Assembly: GCA_024277835.1 (NCBI GenBank)
Contig: JAJRUK010000369.1
Coordinates: forward strand, 1-11,599
Length of the DNA stretch: 11,599 bases
Source: Planctomycetota bacterium
GTDB taxonomy: Bacteria; Planctomycetota; Phycisphaerae; UBA1845
Reading direction: 5' to 3'
This document shows positions 1 through 7,264 of the stretch, piece by piece. A program made the translations under genes and the position numbers. How positions within the stretch are numbered: the first letter of the stretch is position 1; the number at the start of each line of letters is the position of its first letter. Below the pieces are notes generated by a model. It was not told where the DNA came from. It was given only the letters and a program-made list of their open reading frames with translations, and made no database searches.

Positions 1-15
1 GGATCGCTTCCTTAC

Positions 16-135
16 CAGGCTGTTGAAGAAGTGTGGCACCGGTTTTTAACCGGTGTGTTGTCTCCTGTTTCAACTCCCTGCACCGGTTACAAACCGGTGC
101 CACACTGAAAAACTTCGTTTTTCAACAGGCTGTTA
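16..135. repeat. Palindromic REP/MITE-like repeat, copy 1
   Basis: This is an imperfect inverted repeat of about 120 bases. It holds two copies of a core hairpin, CACCGGTTTTTAACCGGTG (37-55) and CACCGGTTACAAACCGGTG (81-99). It also holds a third hairpin, GAAAAAC-TTC-GTTTTTC (107-123), and the ends read CAGGCTGTTGAA (16-27) and CAACAGGCTGTTA (123-135). A near-identical element lies at 7145-7264 and a degenerate half copy at 8928-8970. The right edge contains the TAA stop of the minus-strand glycosyltransferase gene, so the 107-123 hairpin sits just downstream of that stop and could act as a 3' mRNA structure or terminator. No transposase is encoded inside, so a non-autonomous element is the natural reading. 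Confidence 0.85.
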
Positions 136-1785
136 AGCAACCTGAGCGCGCCCATCGCTCGCGTTATTTGAAACATGACGACGCGAAAAAACGCGGCGAA
201 CAACGATCGCAACGAAATCAAAAATCGCCACGATGCTCACACCCGCCCATACGAACAGGATTGGTTTAACGACTACGACATAGCGCGTCTGAGGCCCGGC
301 AAAGAACGAGGAAATCCCGATGTAGAGGAACAGCAGGAAAAACAAAATCGTGGCCGGTCCGTTTCGTCGAACGAAAACAAGGAAGGAACCGCCCAGCAGA
401 CAAACGACAATAAACTCTTCATACAGAGAATCGCGAACCCCAATCGGCGAAGGACCACGATCGATCCACGACCGAAATACCGACTTGATCCCCTTCCAAC
501 CATCTGTCGCAACCCGCCCGGACGTGGAAAGCGGAAGATAGCTCGCATGCTTCTCAAGCGTTCGCTCCCACGACCCCGCCCCGACCGAATACGTCGATAG
601 ATCAAAAAACTCTGCCGTTGACGCACGCTGCCCCTCAACCCCAGCAACGCCCCCCGGCACGAACCGGTACACGGGATCAGGCGCGAGCAACATCCACCAC
701 ACATACTTCACCGTATTGATCGCCACGGTTTGCGGATGCTCAAGCATCACATCCAGCCCCGCCCGCCCCAGATATTCCGTCGATTCCGTAAACGGCAACC
801 CACGAACGCGGCGGTACGCACTAATGACCGTCAGATTCTCTCGAAAATCCGCCTCCGGACCCATCATGCCACGATCCATCGCCTCAGAAACAACCGATCG
901 AATATCAAGCATCGCGGCGCTCTTGGTCTCGGAAACGTCGAGCTTGTCTAGCTCGAGCGCACGCGTGTACAGAACATAATCCAGACAGCGACTCGTCCCG
1001 TTACTGGCATGCGAATACGCACTCTGAATCATCCACGGCGACACAATTAAGAGCGTAGGAATCGCGACGACACCAAGACCCGCACCCGATCGACGCAGAA
1101 ACGCGCTTCCCCAACGCACGATCCCTGCATCGCGCATCGCATGGCTGTTCTTCAAATCGCAAAACACCCGCATACAAATCACGATGCCAAAAACGCCGTA
1201 CAACAGCACGCCCATTGGCTTAACCACGTACGCCACACCTGCAAGCACCGAACACGCGACCAGCAACCTCCAATGAGGCGCCTGCCAAAAGCGAATCAGA
1301 AAATAAGTCGCCCCCATGAACGCCAGGGCAAACGGAATCTCCGTCAAAGGCATATTGCAGTACGCAAGAACCTGCAAACTCAACGAACAGAAAACGCCCG
1401 CTATCAGCGCCACCGAGCGTCGAGGCGTCACGCATAGCGACAGCGCAACCGTCAGGACGGCAAGCCCAACCCCCATCGCGTGCTGCAACACCTGAATAGC
1501 GACCGGACTCGCCTCACCGAAAATCTTGAACACGATCGCCAGAAAAATCGGATACCCCGGCGGACGAATCAGAAAAAGCTCGTTGCTCCAATCACCACGA
1601 CTGACAATCCCACCTGCCAGCTCGATGTAATCAATTGAATCGGGATACACCCAAAGAGGGGTCGCCAGAAATGAAAACGTATGCGCGAGAGCGGCCACAA
1701 TCACGACGATTAGGTAAACGCGAAGCGACGACCCGCCACGCTCGCTCGCGATCATCGCCCCCGCCTCATCCGCATTGTCGATCAT
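133..1785 (-). CDS. GT-C fold membrane glycosyltransferase (PMT/GT39-like)
   Basis: A 550-residue polytopic membrane protein of the dolichyl-phosphate-mannose/ArnT-like (PMT_2, GT39/GT83) type, which moves a sugar from a lipid-phosphate donor onto an acceptor outside the inner membrane. A first membrane helix lies near residues 22-41. It is followed by an acidic loop with YPDSIDY (47-53), carrying the Asp residues expected in the first periplasmic loop of GT-C enzymes. Then come RPPGYP (74-79), typical of this family, several more helices to about residue 205, a soluble stretch, and C-terminal helices around residues 450-530 with a GPQTRY turn. The ATG at 1785 is preceded by GAAGAGAG at a fitting distance; Met11 is an alternative start. 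The TAA stop lies in the edge of the repeat at 16-135. Donor and acceptor cannot be told from sequence. It has no glycan operon around it and stands alone, facing away from the SEC-C gene. Confidence 0.75.
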   Translation of the reverse strand: MIDNADEAGAMIASERGGSSLRVYLIVVIVAALAHTFSFLATPLWVYPDSIDYIELAGGIVSRGDWSNELFLIRPPGYPIFLAIVFKIFGEASPVAIQVLQHAMGVGLAVLTVALSLCVTPRRSVALIAGVFCSLSLQVLAYCNMPLTEIPFALAFMGATYFLIRFWQAPHWRLLVACSVLAGVAYVVKPMGVLLYGVFGIVICMRVFCDLKNSHAMRDAGIVRWGSAFLRRSGAGLGVVAIPTLLIVSPWMIQSAYSHASNGTSRCLDYVLYTRALELDKLDVSETKSAAMLDIRSVVSEAMDRGMMGPEADFRENLTVISAYRRVRGLPFTESTEYLGRAGLDVMLEHPQTVAINTVKYVWWMLLAPDPVYRFVPGGVAGVEGQRASTAEFFDLSTYSVGAGSWERTLEKHASYLPLSTSGRVATDGWKGIKSVFRSWIDRGPSPIGVRDSLYEEFIVVCLLGGSFLVFVRRNGPATILFFLLFLYIGISSFFAGPQTRYVVVVKPILFVWAGVSIVAIFDFVAIVVRRVFSRRHVSNNASDGRAQVA

Positions 1786-1806
1786 GGTTATCTCTCTTCG
1801 TACGCA

Positions 1807-1845
1807 TCAGCGTTCACGACGAACCTTCGGTTGCACAACGCCCAT
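1807..1845 (-). CDS. Possible 12-codon leader ORF upstream of the glycosyltransferase gene
   Basis: The minus strand carries ATG at 1845, reading MGVVQPKVRRER and ending at TGA (1807-1809), 21 bases before the ATG of the glycosyltransferase gene. It is preceded by an ideal Shine-Dalgarno, ACGGAGGT, with GGAGG at 1858-1854 and 8 bases of spacing. This is a better ribosome site than that of the main gene. It is in the same frame as the main ORF but separated from it by the TGA. It could be a translated leader, or chance. The peptide shows no recognisable family and no run of a regulatory amino acid. Confidence 0.25.
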   Translation of the reverse strand: MGVVQPKVRRER

Positions 1846-2059
1846 TCCACACACCTCCGTAGGTTATCGGTCCGCCAGAAACGCAACTGAAACCAGAACC
1901 GCAACGCACAAAACAACCCATCTCACACGACCCATCCGCAAACACTGGAACAATCGCCCGACTTGTGGTAGTTCTCGCAATATCGGATGCGACGACGCGG
2001 AGATGCGAGGCAGCGCTCCGCCAAAACATGAACCAACGAGACCAGAGACGAATCCAGCG

Positions 2060-2524
2060 ATGAACAACCAATTGATTTTGCTCGGACTAGGCCTAGCTGG
2101 CGTAACTTTCGCAATCCTCGCCACAAAGCTCGGAAAATCACTCGCCGGCAAGGATCGAACCCTCAAACCATATTTCAAGCGACTCGGCCAGGTCGCCCCC
2201 GCGCATCCCTGCCCCTGCAAGAAACCGGCAGGCCCCTACGAGCGGTGCTGCAGACCAGGCGACGTGGAGAAGATCGAGCAGGACGTGCGCGACTACATCT
2301 TTAGCCACTGGATGCGCCGCTCAGGAGGGAGATCGAAAGCAAGACCCATGCAGGCCCGCCTTGAAGACTTCCCGATGTCGAAAGTGACCCTGCCCGACTG
2401 GGTAACCTCCCCGTCAGATTATTCATTTCCGATCGAAGAAACGATCCTTCGCGAATGGACGCCCATCGAGCGCAACGCCGACATGCAGGACGCAATGGAT
2501 TCCTCCGACAACGTCCCGATCTAA
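2060..2524 (+). CDS. Small membrane-anchored protein with a SEC-C-like zinc motif
   Basis: A 154-residue protein of unknown function. Residues 4-22 form one hydrophobic N-terminal helix. After a basic segment comes HPCPCKKPAGPYERCCRPGD (49-68), a variant of the SEC-C zinc motif (CPC-x8-CC) with 9 residues between the cysteine pairs (C51, C53, C63, C64). SEC-C motifs occur at the SecA C-terminus and in many stand-alone proteins, where they bind zinc and often contact ribosome or SecB. The rest is charged, with no recognised domain. I start it at the ATG at 2060 because the open frame upstream gives protein unlike any coding sequence and the hydrophobic helix begins here; no strong ribosome site is visible. 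Its TAA stop overlaps the TAG of the convergent PilZ gene within CTAA (2521-2524). Confidence 0.65.
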   Translation: MNNQLILLGLGLAGVTFAILATKLGKSLAGKDRTLKPYFKRLGQVAPAHPCPCKKPAGPYERCCRPGDVEKIEQDVRDYIFSHWMRRSGGRSKARPMQARLEDFPMSKVTLPDWVTSPSDYSFPIEETILREWTPIERNADMQDAMDSSDNVPI

Positions 2525-2841
2525 TCGGCGGACCTCGACGCGCCAAACCGAACAGCCACCGCCACCGGATCGGTTCGCACAACGACGCCCTCCATCTTGA
2601 TCGCGGGAACGTCCGTGTTCAGTTGCATATCCACGACAACGCGATCATCACACGACACGGGAAACCCGCCGGCAAGTTTCGCACCACTGCTGGACAGATC
2701 AACAACGCCCGTTGGATATCGACGACCATCCGCCGCGAGCACACTCGCGCTGAGCGATCGCCCCACCGGCGCAAGCCGAACCGCTCGACGGCGATCGCTC
2801 TCCCGAAACGAACTCTCCACTGGTTCTAGCTGAAAAAGCAT
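2521..2841 (-). CDS. Single-domain PilZ protein
   Basis: A 106-residue protein that is almost entirely one PilZ domain, the widespread c-di-GMP receptor fold. Both binding motifs are present: RRAVR (18-22) fits RxxxR and DLSSSG (48-53) fits (D/N)xSxxG, so it probably binds c-di-GMP. The rest is the usual beta barrel, including VVDLSSSGAKL and the later EGVVVRTDPVAVAVRF strand pair. The ATG at 2841 has a good GAGAGGAG site about 9 bases upstream. It has no output domain, so it would act through a partner not identifiable here. It overlaps the SEC-C gene tail to tail by four bases, and two other PilZ-type genes lie nearby (3326-4426 and 6570-6932). Confidence 0.8.
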   Translation of the reverse strand: MLFQLEPVESSFRESDRRRAVRLAPVGRSLSASVLAADGRRYPTGVVDLSSSGAKLAGGFPVSCDDRVVVDMQLNTDVPAIKMEGVVVRTDPVAVAVRFGASRSAD

Positions 2842-3325
2842 GCGACCACGCTCCTCTCTTTGGTGAGCAACCGCTCAGATAAACAAACTTCTTGACCGCG
2901 CCCCCCACAGCAACTGTTATCGGCAACGACCGCGCCGCTGTGGCCAGCGTGAGGCGCGCTCTCAGACGTGGCCACAGAAAGCACGCTCGACCAGACCGAC
3001 GAACGCTTCGCGAACGCATGCACCGCCGCGGATACAACGCCCCCAGCTAAAGCGCCCCTCGATATTCGGACGTTAGAGCAAACACACCAGACAGTCCGAT
3101 AGTCGCCTGCATCAAACGCCCAGCACGAGGCACTATGCGCATAATAGCCTAGCTTTAATCAACCAACGTCGAACTCAAGCACTACCTCGGAACCTACGAA
3201 GTAAAGAGGTAAATAGGCAACCACGCGCCGTAGGCAATCTCAACTACGAATGGCGATCTCGGACCGACGAACGAGCCAAGTACAGCACACACGAGACCTG
3301 CAAAAAGAGTATCGGAGCAACATCT
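2842..3325. other. Divergent intergenic region, PilZ / PilZ-receiver genes
   Basis: This 484-base gap separates the divergent starts of the single-domain PilZ gene (minus) and the PilZ-receiver gene (plus). It should hold both promoters and any operators. The only recognisable items are the PilZ ribosome site near 2850-2858 and GGAG at 3314-3317, 8 bases before the GTG start at 3326. A CATAAT hexamer at 3140-3145 could be a -10 box, but I see no matching -35. Open frames here do not look like protein. I find no tRNA, repeat or clear riboswitch. Confidence 0.5.
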
Positions 3326-4426
3326 GTGTCAGGAATTAGTTCAAAGGAACGCGCCGCAAAGACCATACGCGTTAGCGAAGAGCGCGTGACCGAGCTGCTA
3401 GACAGGCTCGATAAACAAAACAGCACCGCCGCAGGAAAGCGAAGCAACGAGAGATTCAGCTACCGCCGCGGTTCGGTCACAACATCCCTTCAGCAGCCCG
3501 GAGATTCCTCAGCCCTCGCGTGCCTCGTTCACACAAGATGCGTCGGACAAGACGGAATCGATTTCCTCCACGGAAGCTACGTGCATATCGGGTCCGCATG
3601 CTCGATTCAACTCGTCACACTGCACGGAAGCTGGGAGGACGTAACCGGAACCGTCCTCCGCTGCGAGTATGTCGAAGGCAGCATCCACGAAGTGAGTGTC
3701 AAGTTTAACCACCCAATCGACCCGTCCCTATTCGCCGCGGACGCCGCTCCGTGCAGAGTCCTTCTCGTCGATGATGACCCCGCGATCGCGCGATTGGCCT
3801 CATTCCACCTCGCTGAACTCAATGCGCACGCCGAGCACATCGAATCAAGCACCGAAGCCATCGAAAAAGCGCTCGAATCGCCGTACGACCTGATCCTCCT
3901 CGACATCGACATGCCAGAACTCGACGGAATGGAAGTCGTCGCCATCCTGCGCAGCAAAGGTTACTCCGGACTCATCGCCGCCTTCACCTCAGTCGCCAAC
4001 GCCGAGGACCGAATCAAGTACCTCAAGGCAGGATTCGACCAGCAGGTTGACAAACCCGTCACAAGAGATGTCCTCGCCAAGCTCCTGGAAACCATACGCG
4101 AAGAACCCGTCCACAGCCTCTTTCACAACGACCCAGCGATGGCCAACCTCATCGACACCTTCGTGGCCGAGCTACCACCGACCATACGCGAACTCGAAGC
4201 CTCAGCCATGGAAAGGGACGGACCACGACTCGCGCACCTCGCACAGACGCTCATGGAAAGCGCCGGCGGGTATGGGTTCGACGTCATCACCGAAGCAGCC
4301 GCATCACTGCAACAAGCTTGCTTGCGCGGGGACTCCGTCGATAACCTTCAGCCACTCATCGACCGCGTTGTCCGCCTCTGCCGCCTGGCACGCGGGCGAA
4401 ACTGCGAGACCGCGTCAGACGAATAA
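3326..4426 (+). CDS. PilZ-like / response-regulator receiver / Hpt-like signalling protein
   Basis: A 366-residue cytoplasmic signalling protein with three domains. Residues 40-135 form a PilZ-like barrel: RFSYR (43-47) keeps RxxxR, but the second motif is degraded (RCVGQDG, 71-77, in place of DxSxxG), so c-di-GMP binding is doubtful. Residues 143-258 form a complete receiver domain with the acidic cluster D149-D151, phospho-acceptor D193 in LLDIDMPELDG, T221 and K243. Residues 265-352 look like a histidine phosphotransfer bundle, but the expected histidine is Q307 in LAQTLMESAGGYGF, where active Hpt domains read H-x-LKGSAG; H304 lies three residues earlier. The receiver should therefore be switchable, while the Hpt part is probably not a phosphorelay acceptor. 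The start is GTG at 3326, with GGAG 8 bases upstream. No cognate kinase is in the window. Confidence 0.8.
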   Translation: MSGISSKERAAKTIRVSEERVTELLDRLDKQNSTAAGKRSNERFSYRRGSVTTSLQQPGDSSALACLVHTRCVGQDGIDFLHGSYVHIGSACSIQLVTLHGSWEDVTGTVLRCEYVEGSIHEVSVKFNHPIDPSLFAADAAPCRVLLVDDDPAIARLASFHLAELNAHAEHIESSTEAIEKALESPYDLILLDIDMPELDGMEVVAILRSKGYSGLIAAFTSVANAEDRIKYLKAGFDQQVDKPVTRDVLAKLLETIREEPVHSLFHNDPAMANLIDTFVAELPPTIRELEASAMERDGPRLAHLAQTLMESAGGYGFDVITEAAASLQQACLRGDSVDNLQPLIDRVVRLCRLARGRNCETASDE

Positions 4427-4489
4427 CCCGCACCCGCCCCGCGAGAACGCCCCAAAACCTCCATCCTGCATCCGATCGAATCTCCGGGT

Positions 4490-4518
4490 TTGCCTCTTGA
4501 CCCTACGGGGCCGATAAT
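4490..4518 (+). promoter_or_regulatory. Predicted sigma-70-type promoter of glmS
   Basis: TTGCCT (4490-4495) and GATAAT (4513-4518) are separated by exactly 17 bases and lie upstream of glmS. Transcription would begin near 4525, giving a leader of about 65 bases. Judged by eye against the vegetative sigma-factor consensus. I see no glmS ribozyme fold in this short leader, as expected outside Firmicutes. Confidence 0.4.
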
Positions 4519-4590
4519 ACGTCTGGACGAAACAGGGGAAGCGGCCCAAGACAAACCGCCCCCTGAAAGACCAATGTGGAGAGCCTTTGT

Positions 4591-6411
4591 ATGTGCGGGA
4601 TTATCGGATACGTGGGAAGTCGACCAGCTCTGCCAATCCTTGTGGAGGGATTGCGGCGACTGGAGTACCGAGGCTATGACTCCGCAGGCGTCGCACTCAT
4701 CGACGACAACCTTTGCGTAACCAAAGCGGCTGGCCGCCTGAGTGTGCTTGAGCAAGTCCTCGACCTCAACGCCCCCCAGACCGCAGGCATTGGCCACACG
4801 CGCTGGGCGACCCACGGAGCACCGACAGACGTCAACGCCCACCCCCATACCGACTCGTCCGGAAAAATCGCCGTTATTCACAACGGAATCATCGAGAACG
4901 ACCGCGCCCTGCGTACGTACCTCGAACGCGAGGGCGTCACGTTTAAAAGCGAAACCGATACCGAGGTGCTCGCACAACTGATCGGCATGCTCTACGACGG
5001 CGATCTCGAACAAGCGGTCCGCAAGGCACTTCGCGAGGTCTCCGGCACGTACGGCATTGGCGTCCTGTGTTCCGATGAACCCAACGTCATTGTCGCCGCC
5101 AGAAAAGGAAGCCCGCTGATCATCGGCGTAGGGAAAGGCGAACATCTCCTTGCCTCAGACGCTGCCGCCATTCTCGCGCACACGACTCAGGTCGTCTACG
5201 TTGGCGATGGCGAGATTGCTCGTATCACGCCCGACGAACTTCGCATGACCACGCTCGACGCGATCCCCGTCGCGAAAGACGTGGAGCAGATCGAGTGGTC
5301 CCTCGAAGAGATCGAACTCGCCGGATACGACCATTTCATGATCAAGGAAATTTTCGAGCAGCCCGAGGTGCTCGAAAACTGTTTGCGAGGTCGCCTCGAT
5401 CTCAAGGAAAACGCGATACGACTCGGCGGACTCGTCGACTGCACCAGAGAACTCACGCGCGCGAAGAGAATTATCCTGACAGGATGTGGCACTGCATGGC
5501 ACGCCGCCCTTGTAGGGGAATATCTCTTTGAAGAACTCGTGCGAATCCCGACCGAGGTCGAGTACGCCAGCGAATTTCGATATCGAAACCCCGTCATCGA
5601 CGACGGAACCGTCGTTATCGCCGTCTCGCAAAGTGGCGAAACCGCCGATACCCACGCCGCCCTCGCCGAGGCGAAGCAGCGAGGTGCGCTCACGCTCGGC
5701 GCGGTCAACGTCGTTGGCTCCACCATCGCAAGAGAAACAGACGCTGGCGTCTACCTCCACGTCGGCCCGGAAATCGGAGTGGCGAGCACCAAGGCGTTCA
5801 CCGGACAGGTTGCCGTCCTCGCCATGATCGCATGTTTCCTCGGCCGCCGAAAACACTTGTCACCCAGCGCTGCCGCCGACTTTATTGCTGCACTCTCGGC
5901 AGTCCCAAAGCAAATCAAGCAAATCCTCGACACCGCAGATGAAGCGAAAAAAGTCGCCCAACAATACACCGACCGAGAGAACTGGCTCTACCTGGGTCGC
6001 GGATACAACTACCCCGTCGCCCTCGAAGGCGCGCTCAAGCTAAAAGAAATCAGCTACATCCACGCAGAGGGCTTGCCCGCAGCCGAAATGAAGCATGGCC
6101 CCATCGCGCTTATCCATGAAGGAATGCCCGTCGTCGTCATCGCGACCGCCGGAAGTCAATACGACAAGATCATTAACAACATGATGCAGGTCAGAAGTCG
6201 AGGCGGAAGTGTCATTGCAATCGCAACCGAAGGCGACCGCGAAATCGCAAAACAGGCAGACCATGTCCTCTACGTCCCCAACACGCTCGAACCCCTGCAA
6301 CCACTGCTAACCGTGATTCCGCTCCAGCTCATCGCCTACCACGCCGCCGTCATCCGTGGCTGTAACGTAGACAAGCCGCGAAATCTCGCCAAAAGCGTCA
6401 CCGTCGAATAG
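4591..6411 (+). CDS. glmS: Glutamine--fructose-6-phosphate aminotransferase (isomerizing)
   Basis: A 606-residue enzyme of normal family length that makes glucosamine-6-phosphate from fructose-6-phosphate and glutamine, the first step toward UDP-GlcNAc for peptidoglycan and LPS. The N-terminal class II glutaminase domain begins MCGIIGYVG, with Cys2 becoming the nucleophile after Met removal. It then has RRLEYRGYDSAG (22-33), HTRWATHG (69-76), HNGIIEN (97-103) and SETDTEV (120-126). The C-terminal half has two SIS sugar-isomerase domains, shown by GCGTAWHA, SQSGETADT, LGRGYNYPVALEGALKLKE and AEMKHGP. It ends in the family's conserved tail PRNLAKSVTVE. The start must be the ATG at 4591, since Cys has to follow Met; GGAGAG lies 7 bases upstream. 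An upstream GTG (4576) would bury the catalytic Cys. It is a single gene with its own likely promoter, unlinked to glmM or glmU here. Confidence 0.98.
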   Translation: MCGIIGYVGSRPALPILVEGLRRLEYRGYDSAGVALIDDNLCVTKAAGRLSVLEQVLDLNAPQTAGIGHTRWATHGAPTDVNAHPHTDSSGKIAVIHNGIIENDRALRTYLEREGVTFKSETDTEVLAQLIGMLYDGDLEQAVRKALREVSGTYGIGVLCSDEPNVIVAARKGSPLIIGVGKGEHLLASDAAAILAHTTQVVYVGDGEIARITPDELRMTTLDAIPVAKDVEQIEWSLEEIELAGYDHFMIKEIFEQPEVLENCLRGRLDLKENAIRLGGLVDCTRELTRAKRIILTGCGTAWHAALVGEYLFEELVRIPTEVEYASEFRYRNPVIDDGTVVIAVSQSGETADTHAALAEAKQRGALTLGAVNVVGSTIARETDAGVYLHVGPEIGVASTKAFTGQVAVLAMIACFLGRRKHLSPSAAADFIAALSAVPKQIKQILDTADEAKKVAQQYTDRENWLYLGRGYNYPVALEGALKLKEISYIHAEGLPAAEMKHGPIALIHEGMPVVVIATAGSQYDKIINNMMQVRSRGGSVIAIATEGDREIAKQADHVLYVPNTLEPLQPLLTVIPLQLIAYHAAVIRGCNVDKPRNLAKSVTVE

Positions 6412-6473
6412 ACACAACACCGGAGCGCACCAACAGGCAAGACCGAACCTCGGCGCAGCAAGACACCACAATC

Positions 6474-6500
6474 ACTCTGTGCCTCCGCGTCTCTGTGGTC
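6474..6500. repeat. Short dispersed repeat of the CTCTGTG..CTCTGTGGT type
   Basis: The stretch CTCTGTGCCTCCGCGTCTCT followed by GTGGT resembles a short interspersed motif that I recall from intergenic regions of planctomycetes and other bacteria. Only one copy is visible in this window, so the repeat status comes from memory of the motif and not from internal evidence. It lies in the convergent gap between glmS and the downstream PilZ gene. Confidence 0.35.
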
Positions 6501-6520
6501 AGACGTCTTCTTTGCGACAG

Positions 6521-6550
6521 GCCACGGGCAAGCGCAACGCCGCCATGCGA
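6521..6550. repeat. Dispersed repeat, copy A (pair with 10286-10315)
   Basis: The 30 bases here match 10286-10315 at about 26 of 30 positions, sharing GCCA.GG.CAAGCGCA followed by CGCCGCCATGCGA. Both copies are intergenic and in the same orientation. The second copy is preceded by GGGT, linking it to the GGGTGCCA-type elements seen at 8815, 10371 and 11153. Confidence 0.6.
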
Positions 6551-6569
6551 CCTACATCGAACGATTGCA

Positions 6570-6932
6570 CTACACCTCAAACGCAACGCCAACAAGAAAC
6601 CCGCGAATACCAACCGTGCAGTGCGTGCAATGCGCTTTCACCCACGGATCAACGCCCTCCTCGGCACACGCGCGAATGTACACAGTCGACCTCGATTCAA
6701 TCTTCTTCTTAAACCAAAAAGCGCAGCCACCCTCCGACGCGTTATGCATATAGACATTCGAGATTCTTGAGGGCCTTTTCGGATTGAGCATCACTTCCAT
6801 CGGCGCGCCCTCCGTGTAACGCGTCGCGTCCCTCTTCCCGGAGTACGAATCGGGATCCGCCCCCACACACACGCGCGACAGAAACCGAGAGACCGCCAAC
6901 CCGCCCGTTGATACTACGTCGCTACTATCCAT
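6570..6932 (-). CDS. PilZ-domain protein
   Basis: A 120-residue protein whose residues 34-120 form a PilZ domain. RDATR (34-38) fits RxxxR and NASEGG (64-69) fits (D/N)xSxxG, so c-di-GMP binding is plausible. The domain continues with GGCAFWFKK, a strand with VYIRACAEE and the closing GFLVGVAFEV. The N-terminal 30 residues show no motif. I choose the ATG at 6932 because AGGAAGAGAG precedes it at good spacing. A GTG 12 codons earlier (6968) is in frame but has no ribosome site. It faces glmS tail to tail. It has no attached output domain, so its target is unknown. Confidence 0.75.
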   Translation of the reverse strand: MDSSDVVSTGGLAVSRFLSRVCVGADPDSYSGKRDATRYTEGAPMEVMLNPKRPSRISNVYMHNASEGGCAFWFKKKIESRSTVYIRACAEEGVDPWVKAHCTHCTVGIRGFLVGVAFEV

Positions 6933-7021
6933 CTCAACACTCTCTTCCTTCTGAATCCCGTATCGCACGCAACAATAAAGCCACCATTACGCTACACTTG
7001 GCTTGAGACCACTCTAGCGTA

Positions 7022-7049
7022 AGCAACAGTCCGCTTTGGCGGACTTGCT
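7022..7049. repeat. Hairpin AGTCCGC-TTTG-GCGGACT
   Basis: A perfect 7-bp stem (7028-7034 with 7039-7045) closes on a TTTG loop. It is extended outward by AGCA/TGCT (7022-7025 with 7046-7049) across a two-base bulge. It lies just before the C-tract repeat at 7055 and upstream of the PilZ gene that starts at 6932. No T-run follows on either strand, so a simple intrinsic terminator is unlikely. Confidence 0.6.
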
Positions 7050-7054
7050 CCTCC

Positions 7055-7122
7055 GCCCCCCTTAACTAATGGGAGGATCGACGGGGGGTTGCCCACAACA
7101 CTTGAGTGTTAAACGCTCTAGA
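7055..7122. repeat. C-tract/G-tract repeat with CACTTGAGTGT tail, copy 1
   Basis: A CCCCCCTT..GGGAGG hairpin half is followed by GATCGACGGGGGGTTG, then a tail containing ACTTGAGTGT and CGCTCTA. It aligns with 8841-8906, where CCCCCCCTT, GGAGGGATCGAGGGGGGTTG, ACTTGAGTGT and CGCTCTA occur in the same order and spacing. A third, head-only copy is at 11088-11119. In both full copies the CACCGGTT palindromic repeat follows directly to the right. Confidence 0.75.
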
Positions 7123-7144
7123 AACCCCTGTCTCCGCTACCAAC

Positions 7145-7264
7145 AGTCTGTTGAAAAAGTGTGGCACCGGTTTGTAACCGGTGCGACATCTCCCTGTTTC
7201 ATGGTCTAGCACCGGTTACAAACCGGTGCCACATTGAAAAACTTCGTTTTTCCACAGGCTGCTA
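7145..7264. repeat. Palindromic REP/MITE-like repeat, copy 2
   Basis: The second full copy of the element at 16-135. Core hairpins are CACCGGTTTGTAACCGGTG (7165-7183) and CACCGGTTACAAACCGGTG (7210-7228). GAAAAAC-TTC-GTTTTTC (7236-7252) and the right end ACAGGCTGCTA (7254-7264) follow. The middle spacer differs from copy 1 while the arms are nearly identical, which suggests selection or recent copying of the arms. The right edge holds the TAG stop of the minus-strand pilin gene, at the same repeat position as the TAA in copy 1. Confidence 0.85.

Noticed and set aside
16..135. A CRISPR array or tRNA cloverleaf suggested by the nested hairpins.
   Set aside because: There are only two inverted cores with no regular spacers, no anticodon stem or CCA end, and another copy elsewhere with the same layout, all typical of a REP/MITE.
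1864..1935. A 23-residue hydrophobic peptide (MGRVRWVVLCVAVLVSVAFL and three more residues) on the minus strand.
   Set aside because: It resembles a one-helix peptide, but there is no ribosome site ahead of its ATG and no other support.
1775..2059. An N-terminal extension of the SEC-C gene, open in frame from 1775.
   Set aside because: The translation is rich in Arg, Thr and His with no pattern, overlaps the glycosyltransferase start, and precedes a clear hydrophobic N-terminus at 2060.
4519..4590. A glmS ribozyme/riboswitch in the glmS leader.
   Set aside because: The leader from the predicted promoter is only about 65 bases and shows no recognisable ribozyme core.
4348..5145. Long minus-strand open frames opposite glmS.
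   Set aside because: They are antisense shadows of a GC-rich, certain coding gene and show no family features.
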